Part shown: positions 50,469 through 62,722 of the stretch, piece after piece
Numbering within the stretch: position 1 is the first letter of the stretch
Layout: the number at the start of each line of letters is the position of its first letter
Origin: Torreya grandis
Lineage: Eukaryota; Streptophyta; Pinopsida; Cupressales; Taxaceae
NCBI GenBank assembly: GCA_037957365.1
Contig: JARHVA010006308.1
Span: forward strand, 571,001-635,000
Reading direction: 5' to 3'
DNA: 64,000 bases
Position numbers and translations under genes: made by a program
The notes under the pieces: model-generated
Database searches by the model: none
Seen by the model: only the letters and a program-made list of their open reading frames with translations
What the model was told of the DNA's origin: nothing

Positions 50469-52622
50469 TCTAAAGGCAAGAATGAAGGACTCCATCAATC
50501 AATCGAGACCTTAATTTATTATAAACTAAAACTAGTCCAAACCAAAAATAGGAAACTATAGAACTCTCATTCCATGTATTCATCTTTAATTTCCATAATG
50601 CCAATAAGTTTTGAATCAAAACAAATTAACACAATAGGCATTCAAATAATAAATTTATTTTAGCAATAATCAATATAAGAAATTATGGGGATCATGATGA
50701 GGTCTCAAGACCTCATACAATCCTTGAATACTATTGATCGAATTGCATGAGTTATAGAGAAACACACCACTTAAAATGATTTAATTATAATCAAAACCCC
50801 TCATTATAAGATAATGATACTAGTAGGGCTTTACCCTTTTCCTGAAATACCATAATACAACAATCATATGAAATTTCACAATAAAAACTTGAGACTGAAA
50901 CATGCCAATAGAATACACATAAGGAAACTTCACCCAAAATCATATTCATATAAGTTTTACATACAAGCTTATTCAAGAGGACATAAATGATTACTTAAAT
51001 AAATGAAGGTTTGGATAATGTCTCACATACAATTATATATAAGCCTATATTCCCAATATTTATTAATAATGAAATGTATATAAGTTCCTTTCAGTTTCAA
51101 GAAATTTCAAAACATGTTTAACATATAGAAGTATCATTAAATAAACAATGTAGCCATAAAATTTAAAGGATTTTAATCATAATTTAATCCAAAGAATATA
51201 TATTACCCACATAATTATCTCCACAACTTCAATATAACCATGATTAACTTGAATAATATCCCCCAATCGGGTATTCAAGGATTGGAATATATATATATAA
51301 TAACCGTGATTAAAATATGCATTAAGGATTTAATACCAACCAAGTCATTTTTCAATTTTGTCTTAAATAATCAACCTCCTTTATCGACTCAACTAAGGAA
51401 TAGGGTACCACAAAACATCTAAGTATTTACAAGCCATAAATAATGAAATGAAGGGTATAGGCTATAATCCCGCCACATTATTGCAGTGGTTAATATTATA
51501 CCCAAACACCTCATCATATCCTCTACATGATATACGTAAGGGTAGAAGAATTCAGTTCAAACATTTAAATGCACAGTTATATGAAATACTGCCAGTTATA
51601 TTTTTCACAACATTCCTCATTTAAACATTCATGATTTAAATCACTTGGTCGATATAAATATAGTCCACATAATAACATTTTTTTCAAGGTCAAATATAGT
51701 TAGATCAACCTTTATGTAAATTAGGTTGCATGTTTCATTTAACTTCTTGTATAGTTTATGTAACAATGAGAAAATGGTGATTACCCATATTAATTTTAAT
51801 AATAATCATATCCATTTAGAAAGATAGCAGTCCATGACTTACCAATTTTTTTTATCAAGGAGAGGAATCTATGATGCCAATGTTTACCTCATTTCTCCCA
51901 ATTTCCAATTGATCTTGATTGCCAATGCCATGTAAATGGTGAATCTGAGCCCCTCAGAATCAAACTAGAACCCCTACATTTTTCCTATGGCTTTCCATCA
52001 CTATCTTTTTCCTCTCTACACCTCTCTATTGCATTTCCCTTATCTACTTCATGTTCTCTATCTCCCTTCCTTCTACTACTTGCCCCCCATTTTTTGATAT
52101 GTTACCCTCCATTTTATCCTTTTCCATTTTGTTTTTATCCTTCCTTCTTCCTTTTTCTCTTTCACTTTTCCCTTCCCACATGTCCTCTACCTAATTTTCC
52201 TTGCCCCCTCTCAGTTTCTTCTACATATTAATTCTTATCCTCCCCTATGTTTTATTCCTTGCCTTCTCATCATGCCTACCTCTCCTATGCCTGCCCCTTT
52301 GTATCCCTTCTCTATTGTAGCATTTTCTTTCCCTTTTTTTGCTTATGACTCCTTACCTTACACCATTTATTAAACTCCCCCAATGCATCCTCTACTCCCT
52401 ATTTATTCTCCCTACCCTTCACCATACTTACCACACTCCATCATTTCTCCTCCTTATCTACACCTTTTTCAACACATTTATCACCTACCACCTTTACTTC
52501 TTCCCTACCCTCCCTCTCCCTCACCATACTCCTTAACTCTCAAATTGAATATGGGGGGAGAGATAAAGTTTATCCTCCTCAAATCCATCAACCCCCTCCC
52601 TCTTCTCCATGTGACCTAGCCC
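50469..52622 (-). repeat. LTR B of element 4, right part
   Basis: Continues the alignment with LTR A from about 31723 to 33358. It ends at 52622, where GTGACCTAGCCC meets TGAAACAAC, the end of the element 6 LTR. The remainder of LTR B is expected after the 5' LTR of element 6, outside the window. Confidence 0.8.
50689..50723. repeat. Hairpin in LTR B
   Basis: GATGAGGTCT and AGACCTCAT pair around a two-base loop, with partly paired flanks GGATCAT and ACAATCC. Counterpart of the hairpin at 31938-31974. Confidence 0.85.
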
Positions 52623-53498
52623 TGAAACAACCCCCAAAAAAAAAATTGGAATCATTTATCAAAGTACACTTTGTATATGTGTCAGACCCACTTGATAATG
52701 GAATGAAATGTTAATGAACTATGTGTTATGTGATTGAAACCCAAGGAGGGGAAGCTGAGGTAATTCACTAGAGGTAAGTATGTACAAAAGGTATTGTAGA
52801 GAAACTAGTTACTTTTTAGATGTATTATGGGATTTTAGGTATATCAGTTAATGCATACACTTTTATGTCTCAAATCCATAAGCTTTACTCACTATACCCT
52901 CATGAGATCATTTCTAGGTTTTTAACCCTAGGTAAATGCCTCACTCTCTTTAGAGGGTTTTAACCACACTTGAGGATGGATAAGTTAAATAAATATCTTA
53001 GTTAATAAGGTTAGACTTAAGGTCCTTATGTTATCAAATCAAGATAAAAGCCTTATAATACTCAAGCATTCAAAAATCAATAAACAACATTAATTCGATA
53101 TGTGCACATTTGTAATTCTTTATTCACCAATTATAAAGCATAAAAGCAAAAAGATTTAATACATCATTTTTTAGTGTTACCTCCTATGTTACAACACCTT
53201 ATAACCTTTAAGGTCATTGCACTTATATGTTCAACATTAATATCAAACATGGATATTTATCAATGCCAATCTATAGTCTATTCAACTAATCTTAATTGCC
53301 ATAGGAAATGCTATATAAAAGAGTGTAAGACCTTCAAGTAATTAAATTTGATTTTCCTTATAATTTATGTAATCAATAATAAAATTAGACACTCATTATG
53401 AAAAATCATTCCTTATTCCACACATTATTTCCTAAATGAATATTAAGGTGATAACAATTCATTTCAGTAAGCACGATTAAATAATTAAAAAACATAAT

Positions 53499-53703
53499 TT
53501 ATTCAAGTGTTAAGTTGAGTGTAACCCAAATAAAAGGTTCCTCATAAGGAAATTTCACAAATTTTTACTATAGATAGCCCAAACAACCAGCCAAGCAGGT
53601 TTATTCATGTTTTAAGATGAGTATAACCCAAATAAAAGGTTCCACTCAAGGAACTCTTATAAACCTTTTGCTGGCAGTCATGGTAAGCTGCTAAGTAAGT
53701 TTA
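53499..53703. repeat. 102 bp tandem duplication in the element 6 LTR
   Basis: Units start TTATTCAAG (53499) and TTATTCATG (53601); both contain AACCCAAATAAAAGGTTCC. The 5' LTR has the same pair (63597 and 63699), so the duplication was present before this insertion. Confidence 0.85.
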
Positions 53704-55032
53704 GCTCAAGGGATTAACATAGATATAAATTTCATTATAATTTAACATGGAAATATAACTAATCAATGTTTAAAACTTCCACTTTAGTTTTACAGAATTT
53801 ATTCAATTAATAAGACAAGGAAAGTATTATGCATGATTATTGTAGTTCAATTTTATTTGATCCTATACCACTTTACAAATTACTTTTAGATTTAATAATC
53901 ATATATATCAATTGGAGAAATGATGGAATATAATGGAAACATACCTTACACACAACCATTAGGTCTGAAGTGCATGAAGGAAGTTTTTATTTCATTTTTC
54001 TTATAATCCAACTTTATGCATGGCTGCAAGGGTTAGATGCTTTTAATGCAACTATATAATTATAGATAAGTGTAGCCATCTAACTTAGGAATATTATGTC
54101 CCTTTGTTTATTCTAAATCTAAGTGACTATGGTAAGTTTAAATTCACATGTAATTAAAATAATTAAAATGATTTTATTAATTCATATTTACTTTAAAATA
54201 TACAGCTGTAACAATCTATTTGAAACCATTTATTCATTTTATACATTCATAATACAATATTCTGAAATATCATTAATTCTCACAATAACCTATTGTATAT
54301 ATTTTTAAAATGGAATTACTTATGAAAAATAGATCCATCATAGCCTTGTAAGTAATTCTCCTAAAAAACTAGAAGGAATATAATCAAGGTATTTACTTCT
54401 AACATTAATCTAGTAGTACCACATCAATTTTGTACTAGATTAATAAAACTAAGAGAGTTAGTATAATGATAAACAATATGTCATCTAAACCAATCCTTAG
54501 ATCATATAAGTTATAACATAATCAAATGATTCTTATAAACAATAATCATAATGGATAAGATTAGACAATGTTAATTCAAGGTACCTGTATAAAGCTTTAA
54601 CCTTATTTATTTATCCTTATGATAATTCATTTATAACTTCTATTGACCATGTTTGTTACCTTCTTCCATGTGATGTTTAAAGGAGTTGACCACAAACCAG
54701 TTGATCAGGACAATCCCATCCCACTAGCCCTATGAGACCCACATCGATGGCCCTTACTACCCCAACCATCAGTAGGTTGGTGGTTGTAGTAATTGATAAT
54801 AGGTAATGTATTATGATCACATCAAATTCTAGACAAGGACATGACTACACAAAACACATACAATAATATTTATTCATTCTAAGGTGATATGGGGATACTT
54901 AAACCATCAATGTATAGGTTAAGGGTGAGGAGGGTTAATTTAGACTATCGAATGATATAGAATGGATTAAATATTAATCCATTATATATCTTCTAAATTT
55001 ATCCTTCTTGCACTCCATCGAATATCCCGATT

Positions 55033-55046
55033 GGTCTTTAAAGACC
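55033..55046. repeat. Perfect 14-base palindrome in the element 6 LTR
   Basis: GGTCTTTAAAGACC. It sits at roughly the place in the LTR where LTR A and B carry their GGTC/GACC hairpin. Confidence 0.85.
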
Positions 55047-55300
55047 CAAACCATTAATGTATACCTATAACTATTCTAGTCTAGTCCAGGAATGAATATA
55101 TACATATTATAATCATGAAGAAAAAATACATAACTATAATTTAATATCTTGACTTAGTTATGTGTTATTCATTGACATTTTGTTCATGAATCTGTCCTTT
55201 ATATAATATTTGAATAGTTGCTCAAAATAGTATGAACAAAGCATAATTAAACACAACCACCCAAGTCATACAAATACTCAGTTCAAATTCATACATAAAG

Positions 55301-55301
<1 letters not shown>

Positions 55302-55342
<41 letters not shown>
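55302..55342. repeat. TG microsatellite
   Basis: About 20 uninterrupted TG units inside the 3' LTR of element 6. Confidence 0.95.
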
Positions 55343-55343
<1 letters not shown>

Positions 55344-55438
55344 CAAAACCTAATTACCATCAATAAAACTAGAATAAATTGATTTATCAAAAGTCATAAA
55401 AGAAACCAGGTTCATTAAAATATAAAGAAAATGAAACT

Positions 55439-55452
55439 ATATATATAGATAT

Positions 55453-55518
<66 letters not shown>

Positions 55519-55680
55519 GACTTCAAATTGAAAACCCATGAATCAATAAATTTATGATTTTTGATATCCATATAAATAAAAATAAGGCTCAATAATAACA
55601 TCTTAGAGATTAAGAATTTAAGACTAAGATTTCCTTCCATAGATTAAAAATATACCATAGTCCTTCATATAAAAAATTAT

Positions 55681-55722
<42 letters not shown>

Positions 55723-55886
55723 GACTTGAAATTGAAAGCCCATGAATCAATCAATTTATGATTTTTGAAATCCATATAAAGAAAAACAAGGTTCAATAAT
55801 AACATCTTAGAGATCAAGAATATAAGACTAAGATTTCCTTCCACAGATTAATAATATACCATAGTCCTTCAAATAAAAAATTATCG
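55439..55886. repeat. 204 bp tandem duplication, each unit led by an AT array
   Basis: AT arrays at 55439-55516 and 55683-55719 are each followed by a 169-base segment (55514-55682 and 55718-55886) starting AATAGACTT and ending AAAAAATTATC. The segments are over 90% identical by eye. A 67-codon - frame (55437-55640) is Ile-Tyr repeat from the AT array. Confidence 0.9.
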
Positions 55887-56496
55887 ACCACCCAAATAAA
55901 TATTTATCAAATAAATCAATATAACCATAGAGGAATTAACACAAAAAACTTAATAGATGCAAGAGGGATTCTCAAATGTAGGCAGGGAGTAGAAACAATA
56001 TATAAAAAAGGAATAATGTAGTCTATTATAACATACAATCAGTTCTTTGAATCCCACATAAGTACATGTCGATGGGTTTAATATTATCCATATAAGAACA
56101 CCCATATATTCATGCACCTATATATATATACATGAATCCAATTAAACTATTCTTTTACAAAACAAAATCTTAAAAGAAAGAAAGGAAAACCTAATTGTTA
56201 TATATATCATTTCATGATATAGAAACATACAACTACAATATAGGAAAAATATAGCCACAAAATAAAAAGTTTTCATATGAGAACATAGTCTAGATAGTGG
56301 AATAATGGTATATAGTATTCAACCAGACAACATACACATATATTCATCCTAGTATGTAATATAAGAAGAACAAAGTGAAGATGACCAAGACATAAAAATA
56401 ACCCAGTATCAATTAGTCTATCGATGACATCCACCATAGATTCACCCCAGTCTAGAACTTGAATAATGTAACTACATATTGATGGTTTTCAATGAG

Positions 56497-56498
<2 letters not shown>

Positions 56499-56532
<34 letters not shown>
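56499..56532. repeat. AT microsatellite
   Basis: About 17 AT units inside the 3' LTR of element 6. Confidence 0.95.
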
Positions 56533-56540
<8 letters not shown>

Positions 56541-57855
56541 CAAGCTTATATGCAATAAAAATATAGTCATATCCTTATAATGGGATTGTGTATGCATCCA
56601 AAAGTTCAAGGACTTCTAGTTGCATGCATAGCCTTAATTTTTTAGCAATATATCAACCCAAAAAGGTAAATTGAAAATAAACTTAGACTTACTTAAAATA
56701 CCCAAGTGAATCTAGAAGGATTGGAAGATCAAAACATGCCCAAGATTGCCTCATTTTTTGAATGATTCATTTACCATTAAAACCAAGCAAACTAGTTCAC
56801 TATTTTCATCCTAAAATCCCCATATTCTTAACACTTTTTCAACCATCCACTTTCTCCCATTAATTCCCATCCATTTCCCCATACTCCATTAACTCATATT
56901 TAATTTCCCTAGAGGAGAGAGAAACACATTATATCTCAAGGAGACCTCACCAACTTTGCATTAATGGTGAGTCTAAAAGGCTCACCAATTAATCACATTA
57001 GAGCTAATATGAGGATAGGTTAGTAGGGGGTTAATCCATGATTAACATAACCAATTGCTAACATCATAACCCTTGCCAACTACCTATTAAAAAAGGCTTA
57101 TTTCATTTCCACATAGACCATCAACCCAAGTTGATATGTTTAATAATATCAACCTTTGTTTAATTCAAACCATAACTTCATAGTTGTTTTTAAAAAATGT
57201 CATACTCCCTAATTAATAGTGAAAGGTCAAAGGGGGGTTAGGGTGGCATGGGGATAAAAAGGTTCCCAAGGGTTTAGGTTTAGGTATATTTGATAGGTCT
57301 AGGGAATGAGCTGATAGGGACCAATATGGAACAAATGTAGTTCAAAAATTTAGAAACATAAGGAGTGGAACTTTGAGTATGAAGATAGGTAGCAGTCAAT
57401 AATAGGTAATAGAAAAATAATGAACCAAAATGACAAGTAACAACTTATAATAGAATCGTTAAGGTAAAACCATTAAAACATACACAAGGATCATAGTTTA
57501 TAAAAACACAATGAAAAATATAACAACCAAATCAATTTTTTTGAAGGAAAATCAAATAATATTATACCTATCGATCATACAGATGGGATTAGAAACATTG
57601 TTCTAGGATTACAACCACCATAAACCTACTTAGCTCATAGACAAATTGTAGACACCAATATGAAAAAAATTCACTATGTCATAATCTAATAATCCATATA
57701 GATCATAAAATCATTAACAACAAAATAATATTAATTCTAAAACATAATTAATTATAGAATAAGTACGCATCTAAAACTGCTATGGTAGGTACCATGTAAT
57801 CCAACTAAACAACATCTAAACTAATTTAACATCAAGTAATTAAGTAATAAAAATA

Positions 57856-58007
<152 letters not shown>

Positions 58008-58031
58008 ATATGAAAATGTGGGATTGTGACA

Positions 58032-58043
58032 TCCTCCTCCCCA
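58032..58043 (-). other. Polypurine tract of element 6
   Basis: The - strand reads TGGGGAGGAGGA, then TGTCACAAT, the LTR start. Confidence 0.9.
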
Positions 58044-58079
58044 TGGAAATGAGTTGCCCTAGTGACTTAACAAAAAAAC

Positions 58080-58210
58080 CATGCATAATTTTGTTTAAAA
58101 ACATGAGCATCTTCCCAAGTGGAACTTCTTTTGCTGATAGGATCCCATTGCATCAAAACTTGTATGTCCCTATTACATAACTTAACACTATGATGCTCTA
58201 GAATTCTCAC
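58080..58210 (-). pseudogene. Element 6 chromodomain remnant
   Basis: Read on the - strand from 58207: RILEHHSVKLCNRDI, then VLMQWDPISKRSSTWEDAHV, open without a stop. The spacing of ILxxR/H-x-LRN-type residues, QW and TWED is that of gypsy chromodomain tails, which are thought to bind histone marks and direct integration. It lies about 80 bases before the polypurine tract, as expected for the last domain of pol. Element 1 keeps the same residues in poorer shape. Confidence 0.8.
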
Positions 58211-58699
58211 TAGTTATAACTAGATATTTTCCTCTTCCATGACCTATAAACAAGTCCAATCCAAAACATGAGATGGATCAAGTATATATTTTCTCAATAA
58301 TGAAACATGAAAAACATCATGAATCTTTGAAATAGGAGGATGTTCCAGCTGGTAAGAAATAGGACTAATATTTTCCACTATGTCGAAAGACTCAACAAAT
58401 CATAATGCCAACTTAGAAGCCTTACCAAATTTTATATAACTTTTTTGTGGTCTAATGCATAGAAAAAAATTGTCTCCTAGGTTGAATTCCTATAGAGTTA
58501 TCATAGATCTGTATAGCTTTTCTATCTATGAGAGTCTAATTTTAAATTGTCTTATTATTTCCATCTATCTGTCATATTCCAACAAAAAATCTGACCCATT
58601 ATCTACCTTATTTTCTAAGTTATCCTAGCCAATAGGCATTTTGAAGGTTACATCCATATAAGGCCTTAAAAGGATACATCTTAATAGCTGAATGGTAGG

Positions 58700-59332
58700 A
58701 ATTATTATATACAAACTCAACTAGATGAAGATAATCTTACCATTTGGTTTTTTGATCCATTACATACATGCACGTCATGCATTTAACCAATTGGTTAAGC
58801 TGTTCAGTTTGCCCATCTATATTTGGATGGTATGATGAGCTAAAATTTAGCTTTGTACCAAATGTTGTAGTTAAAGTGCACTAAAACCTTGAAAAAAATA
58901 GTTTATCCTAATCTTATATGATTACTTCAGTTATGCCATGAAGCCTTAATACCTCTTTCACAAAACATTCAACAATTATAGTTGCATCATCTATCAAATT
59001 CTTGGCAATAAAGTGGCCAACTTTAGTTACTTTTTTCAATCTACCAAGATCATGTCATTCTTGTTTCATGATTTTGTCAGCCCCAAAATAAAATCAAGTG
59101 AGACTACTACCCACTTATCTCTAGGAATATCATGATGGTATAACAACCCTCTTGGATGGTAATGCTTAGCTTTAACCCACTGGCATTCCAATAATTTTAT
59201 TACAAATTCAATGACATCGTGCTTCATCTTAGGCCAAAAATATATCTTTTTCAGTTCATGCATCATTTTTGTCACACTTGGATGAGAATAATAAGGTGCT
59301 AAATGTACTTTCTTGAGTACAAAATTTCTCAA
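58700..59332 (-). pseudogene. Element 6 integrase remnant
   Basis: The first part (59332-59066) is open for 88 codons: HLAPYYSHPSVTKMMHELKK and LLECQWVKAKHYHPRG form the H2C2 zinc region, with the first Cys of the CX2C pair changed to Leu; KWVVVSLDFILGL carries the first catalytic Asp. After stops come KKVTKVGHFIAKNLIDDA and VLRLHGITEVII with a damaged D-x-D block (about 59030-58905), then FSSSYHPNIDGQTEQLNQLV (about 58845-58785), which keeps the catalytic Glu in GQTE. Frameshifts and stops separate the parts. This is the better preserved of the two gypsy integrases in the window. Confidence 0.85.
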
Positions 59333-59529
59333 ATCACCTATCTTGGGGACATAAATTTTGCATTTATGCCTAATCAGACCATCTATTACAATAAAAAATT
59401 CAATAAATATTTTTTATACTAGATCATTAGCCAAACTTGCACTTATTTCACAATAGAATATATCAACAAGCTATTATTATAAAATAACACTTTTGAAATT
59501 TCATTGTAATATTGATAAGGTAACAAGTT

Positions 59530-60018
59530 GTGTGTATCTACTAAGTACATCAGCTACATGGTTCTCCTTTCCTTTGACATATGAAATATTCATGTCAAAA
59601 TTGCTTAAGAATTCCATCCACCTGTGCTAACATACATTTAAATCCTCTTGAAAAAACAAATACTCAAGTCTTCTATGATCAGATTTCACTAGGAATGTTT
59701 TCCCAACAAAAAATGTTTCCATTTCTTTAGCTCATAGATAATGGCATCAAGTTCCATGTCATGCATAGGATAATTATTTTCATTCTCTTTAAATTTTTAT
59801 GACTTATAGGCCATAACCTTTCCATATTAAGTCAAAATTCCTCCATAACCTTCTTTGGAGGCATCATCCCAAACTTTTAATTTACCATTTGGGTCTTGTA
59901 TGATCAAAATAAGAGTTATAATAAGCAACCCCTTCAATTTAATAAAAGCTTCCTCGCACCCATGAATCCATTTGAACTTCTTTCCCTTATGATTTAAAGA
60001 AGTGATAAGGCAAGCCAC
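59530..60018 (-). pseudogene. Element 6 RNase H remnant
   Basis: On the - strand, open from 60018 to 59827: KFKWIHGCEEAFIKLKGLL is the connection to RT; VWDDASKEGYGGILT is the first RNase H block with its catalytic Asp. After a stop come NNYPMHDMELDAI with ELKKWKHFLLGK (about 59785-59715), then MEFLSNFDMNISYVKGKENH and VADVLSRYTQ (about 59620-59535), including the last conserved Asp. It is out of frame with RT (a 14-base step between open runs at 60032 and 60018). Confidence 0.85.
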
Positions 60019-60032
60019 ACTTGAAAAATTGT

Positions 60033-60880
60033 CTACAAGGCACTAGTAGTAACCAACCAAGCCCTTGAAACTTCACACCTCATACACATTACAAGGAGTA
60101 TGCCAATCTTTGATGGCTTTAATCTTGGCAGGGTCAATAAAAATTCTTTTTTGGAAATGATGCGTCTTAAATAATGAATTTTAGATTCAAATAATGCACA
60201 TTTAGATAACTTCCCATAAATCTTATGTGATCTTAGTCTTTGAAAGACTAGGTGAAGGTGTTGGTCATGTTCAGCCTCATATTTTGAATAAATCAAAATA
60301 TCATCTAGAAAAACTAGCACAAACTTATCCAAATAATCTCTAATTTCTTTTTTCATAAGGTTCTTTAAGGCTAAAGGTGCATTGGTTAAATTGAAAGGCA
60401 AAACTATAAATTCATAATGTCTATAATGGGTTTTAAAGGTCATTTTATGAATGTCCTATTCCTTGATGCATAGTTGATGGTAACCAGACCTCAAGTCTAG
60501 TTTGGAAAAGATTGTAACACCCTTAATTTTATCAATTTTTGGCAAAAAGTAGTGGTTTTTTATTTTTACCTTGTTCAGCATGTGGTAAGGTGCCTTAGAG
60601 TACCATCCTTCTTCACAAAGACTAGTAGAGTACCCTAGGGAGACACACTTTGTCATATGCTCCCATTATCTAAAATCTCTTATAGTTAAACTTTTAATTC
60701 TTATAGATCAACTACATTCATGTGTAAGGTGCCTTACATGTAGGGATAGATCTAGGTATGATGTCGATATAAAAATCAAACTCTTGATTAGGTGGTAACC
60801 CAACCATCTTTTCAAGAAAAACATCCATAAATTCCCTTAATATGGGGAAATCTACATGTTCATGTGCTTTTTCATTATAA
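60033..60880 (-). pseudogene. Element 6 reverse transcriptase remnant
   Basis: Upstream lead-in FMDVFLEKMVGLPPNQEFDF (about 60855-60790) precedes the fingers. From 60656: [18 protein letters not shown], then [17 protein letters not shown] with the first catalytic Asp, one in-frame TAG (60456-60458), then from 60443 HYEFIVLPFNLTNAP and DKFVLVFLDDILIYSK, with both catalytic Asp residues (codons at about 60300-60305), then the thumb. So from 60656 to 60033 only one stop breaks about 200 codons. All three catalytic Asp residues are kept. The block before 60656 is damaged ([12 protein letters not shown] in place of the usual FVKKKDG). Confidence 0.9.
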
Positions 60881-61179
60881 ATTTATTTTAGTTTAACTAC
60901 ATAGAGTTTACATCCCTTCCTAACAACTTTTTTAAGCTATAGGGATGAAAGTATTTTTATGTCTTGTGGACCCTTGTATACCTTGCAATTGTAAAATTTG
61001 GCCAAGTTCATTGGTGGTGCATCACACCATTTTTCCTACACACTTAAGTGTGGCTTGATGCTTGTGAAATCAATCCATCCAAAGGATGAGATCATATGAT
61101 GCTAAATATGTGAGAAATAGATTTGCCTTTGTCTTAAAAACACCAAGATCTAATTATGCCTATTCTAAGCATTCAAGAA

Positions 61180-61335
61180 AGGGAACTTTCTTACCACTAC
61201 TGAATTTCACTTTTCAACCTTCTCTTATTTTATATTATTTAGCAGTAAAAAGAGAATAAAAATAGTCTATTGCACTAGAATCAATCAAAATATTCAAAGG
61301 AAAACCATTAATTATACCTCAAGTCTTAATAAGAG
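61180..61335 (-). pseudogene. Element 6 aspartic protease remnant
   Basis: ILIDSSAIDYF (- strand, about 61292-61260) is the active-site block. The usual Asp-Ser-Gly-Ala reads Asp-Ser-Ser-Ala, so the Gly has changed while Asp is kept. It lies between the zinc knuckle and RT, as expected. Confidence 0.65.
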
Positions 61336-61379
61336 TGGCATATAAGTTATATATTATGGTTATAAATAGCAACATACAT

Positions 61380-62600
61380 GCTATAATTCACTATTTGGCC
61401 TGATTTCAGCTTAGGACAATCCTTATTAAAGTGATTTTCACCACATTTCCAATAAAAATTAGTCTAGAATATTCTACATAAACTGTATTCACACCCGTGA
61501 TAGGTCCACGTGAGTTGTTTTGAATCTATTCATTCTTGTAAGAACTAGTTTTCGAAGGTCCATGGGATTTGAAATTTATGTTCTGATTTGAAAACTTTAA
61601 TTTTTATTGTTTCCTGAAAATGTATGATTAGATTTTCTAAAAAAATTATTCATGAGAGCAAGATTCTTGGTCTTAGACTACTTCATGTTAGATTTGAATT
61701 ATTATCTTGCTGTTTGGTGAGATTTTTCTTTTTTTTTTCAACCTTGTATGCTAATTCTATGGCTACAACCAATATTTTTGGATTTTTCATGTTAACATCA
61801 TGCATTAAAATATCATTAAGTCTAAGTTTAAAATTAGTGATTTTATTTTCTTCATCATTCATATAGTTCACATGGCATAACAAGTTCAATAAATTATTCT
61901 CATAATCTACCACAATCATGTTATCTTACTTTAAGAGCTAAAAAATAGTGATTTTTTGCTCCTCATAGTTTGTATTTAGATACCTTTTACAAAATTGAGT
62001 ATCAAAAATAGTCCAAGATAGATTCAAAGGTTAATACCCTTTGATAGCATAAAGGTGATTCCATTATAAGGATGAATGTCCTATTAACTGATAGGTTACT
62101 ACTCTAGTTTTCACATTAGAAGGCATATTGTGCAAATTGAAGTACTTTTGAAATTGTACCAGCCAAACATCATCTGCATCACTTGATTATTCTCCTAAAA
62201 ATTTAGGTGGAGGATTTTCATTCATCTCTTTGATGATTGGGTCAATGGTGGTCAAAGGCAATTCTTGGATTATAGGTCCCTCCACTTGACCCATTTTTAG
62301 CCTGTGTACTTCCTCTTAGGATATCCCTTCAACATTATTCAATCTTTGTTCTTGATTATCAATCTTCCCTTACAAGTTGTTAAGGGTTGTTAAAATCCCA
62401 CTGAGGACATCTTCATGCTTATCAATTGTAATTCCCCTAATTACTTCAGCATGGGGTACATCGATATTACTATCTACATTATTCAATGGTAGTTCATCTA
62501 GATTATGAATGAGAATGTGGCCTTGATGAACTCTACCACATGCTTGACACATTTTCCTAGTGGTATTGACATTCAAATGATTTTCATGGATGTTACCTCC
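61380..62600 (-). pseudogene. Element 6 gag remnant
   Basis: On the - strand: a 68-codon open run (62576-62370) near the start, then the capsid domain VWLVQFQKYFNLHNMPSN with TRVVTYQLIG (about 62163-62085), YENNLLNLLCHVNYMNDEEN and FKLRLNDILMHDVNM (about 61910-61795), and the end YKVEKKKKNLT. The zinc knuckle (61454-61416) reads YWKCGENHFNKDC: the first Cys of CX2CX4HX4C is Tyr (TAT for TGT), the other three ligands remain. The ATG is not certain. A + frame of 80 codons (61624-61866) is the shadow of this gene. Confidence 0.8.
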
Positions 62601-62705
62601 ATTTGATCATGTCTTGACCATCTTGGGAAATTACAAGTGAGAACTTTAGGAGATTGCATTTAATTGTAGGAAAATATTCATTCCTAAATATCCCTAGAGT
62701 AAAAC

Positions 62706-62720
62706 ACTACTCTGATACCA
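62706..62720 (-). other. Primer-binding site of element 6
   Basis: The - strand reads TGGTATCAGAGTAGT from 62720, matching the initiator tRNA-Met site at the first eleven bases. Two bases separate it from the LTR end at 62723. Confidence 0.92.
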
Positions 62721-62722
62721 TA

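Larger units (their letters stand above)
30724..52622 (-). mobile_element. Element 4: old LTR element without visible coding, split by element 5 and cut by element 6
   Basis: LTR A (30724-34339) and LTR B (39348-40356 plus 50469-52622) are direct copies, both on the - strand by the position of the polypurine tract and TGTCACAAC start at 34339. Read on the - strand, A is the 3' LTR and B the 5' LTR, with an internal region 34340-39347. I see no gag or pol residues inside, so it looks like a large non-autonomous (LARD-like) element, or one whose inside was replaced. LTR B is interrupted by element 5 (40357-50463) and ends at 52622 where element 6 is inserted; its last 1 kb should lie beyond the window. 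LTR A is related to the element 6 LTR (shared TGTCACAA start, similar ordered landmarks). Confidence 0.65.

Noticed and set aside
55437..55640. Ile-Tyr repeat frame, - strand
   Set aside because: Translation of an AT microsatellite.
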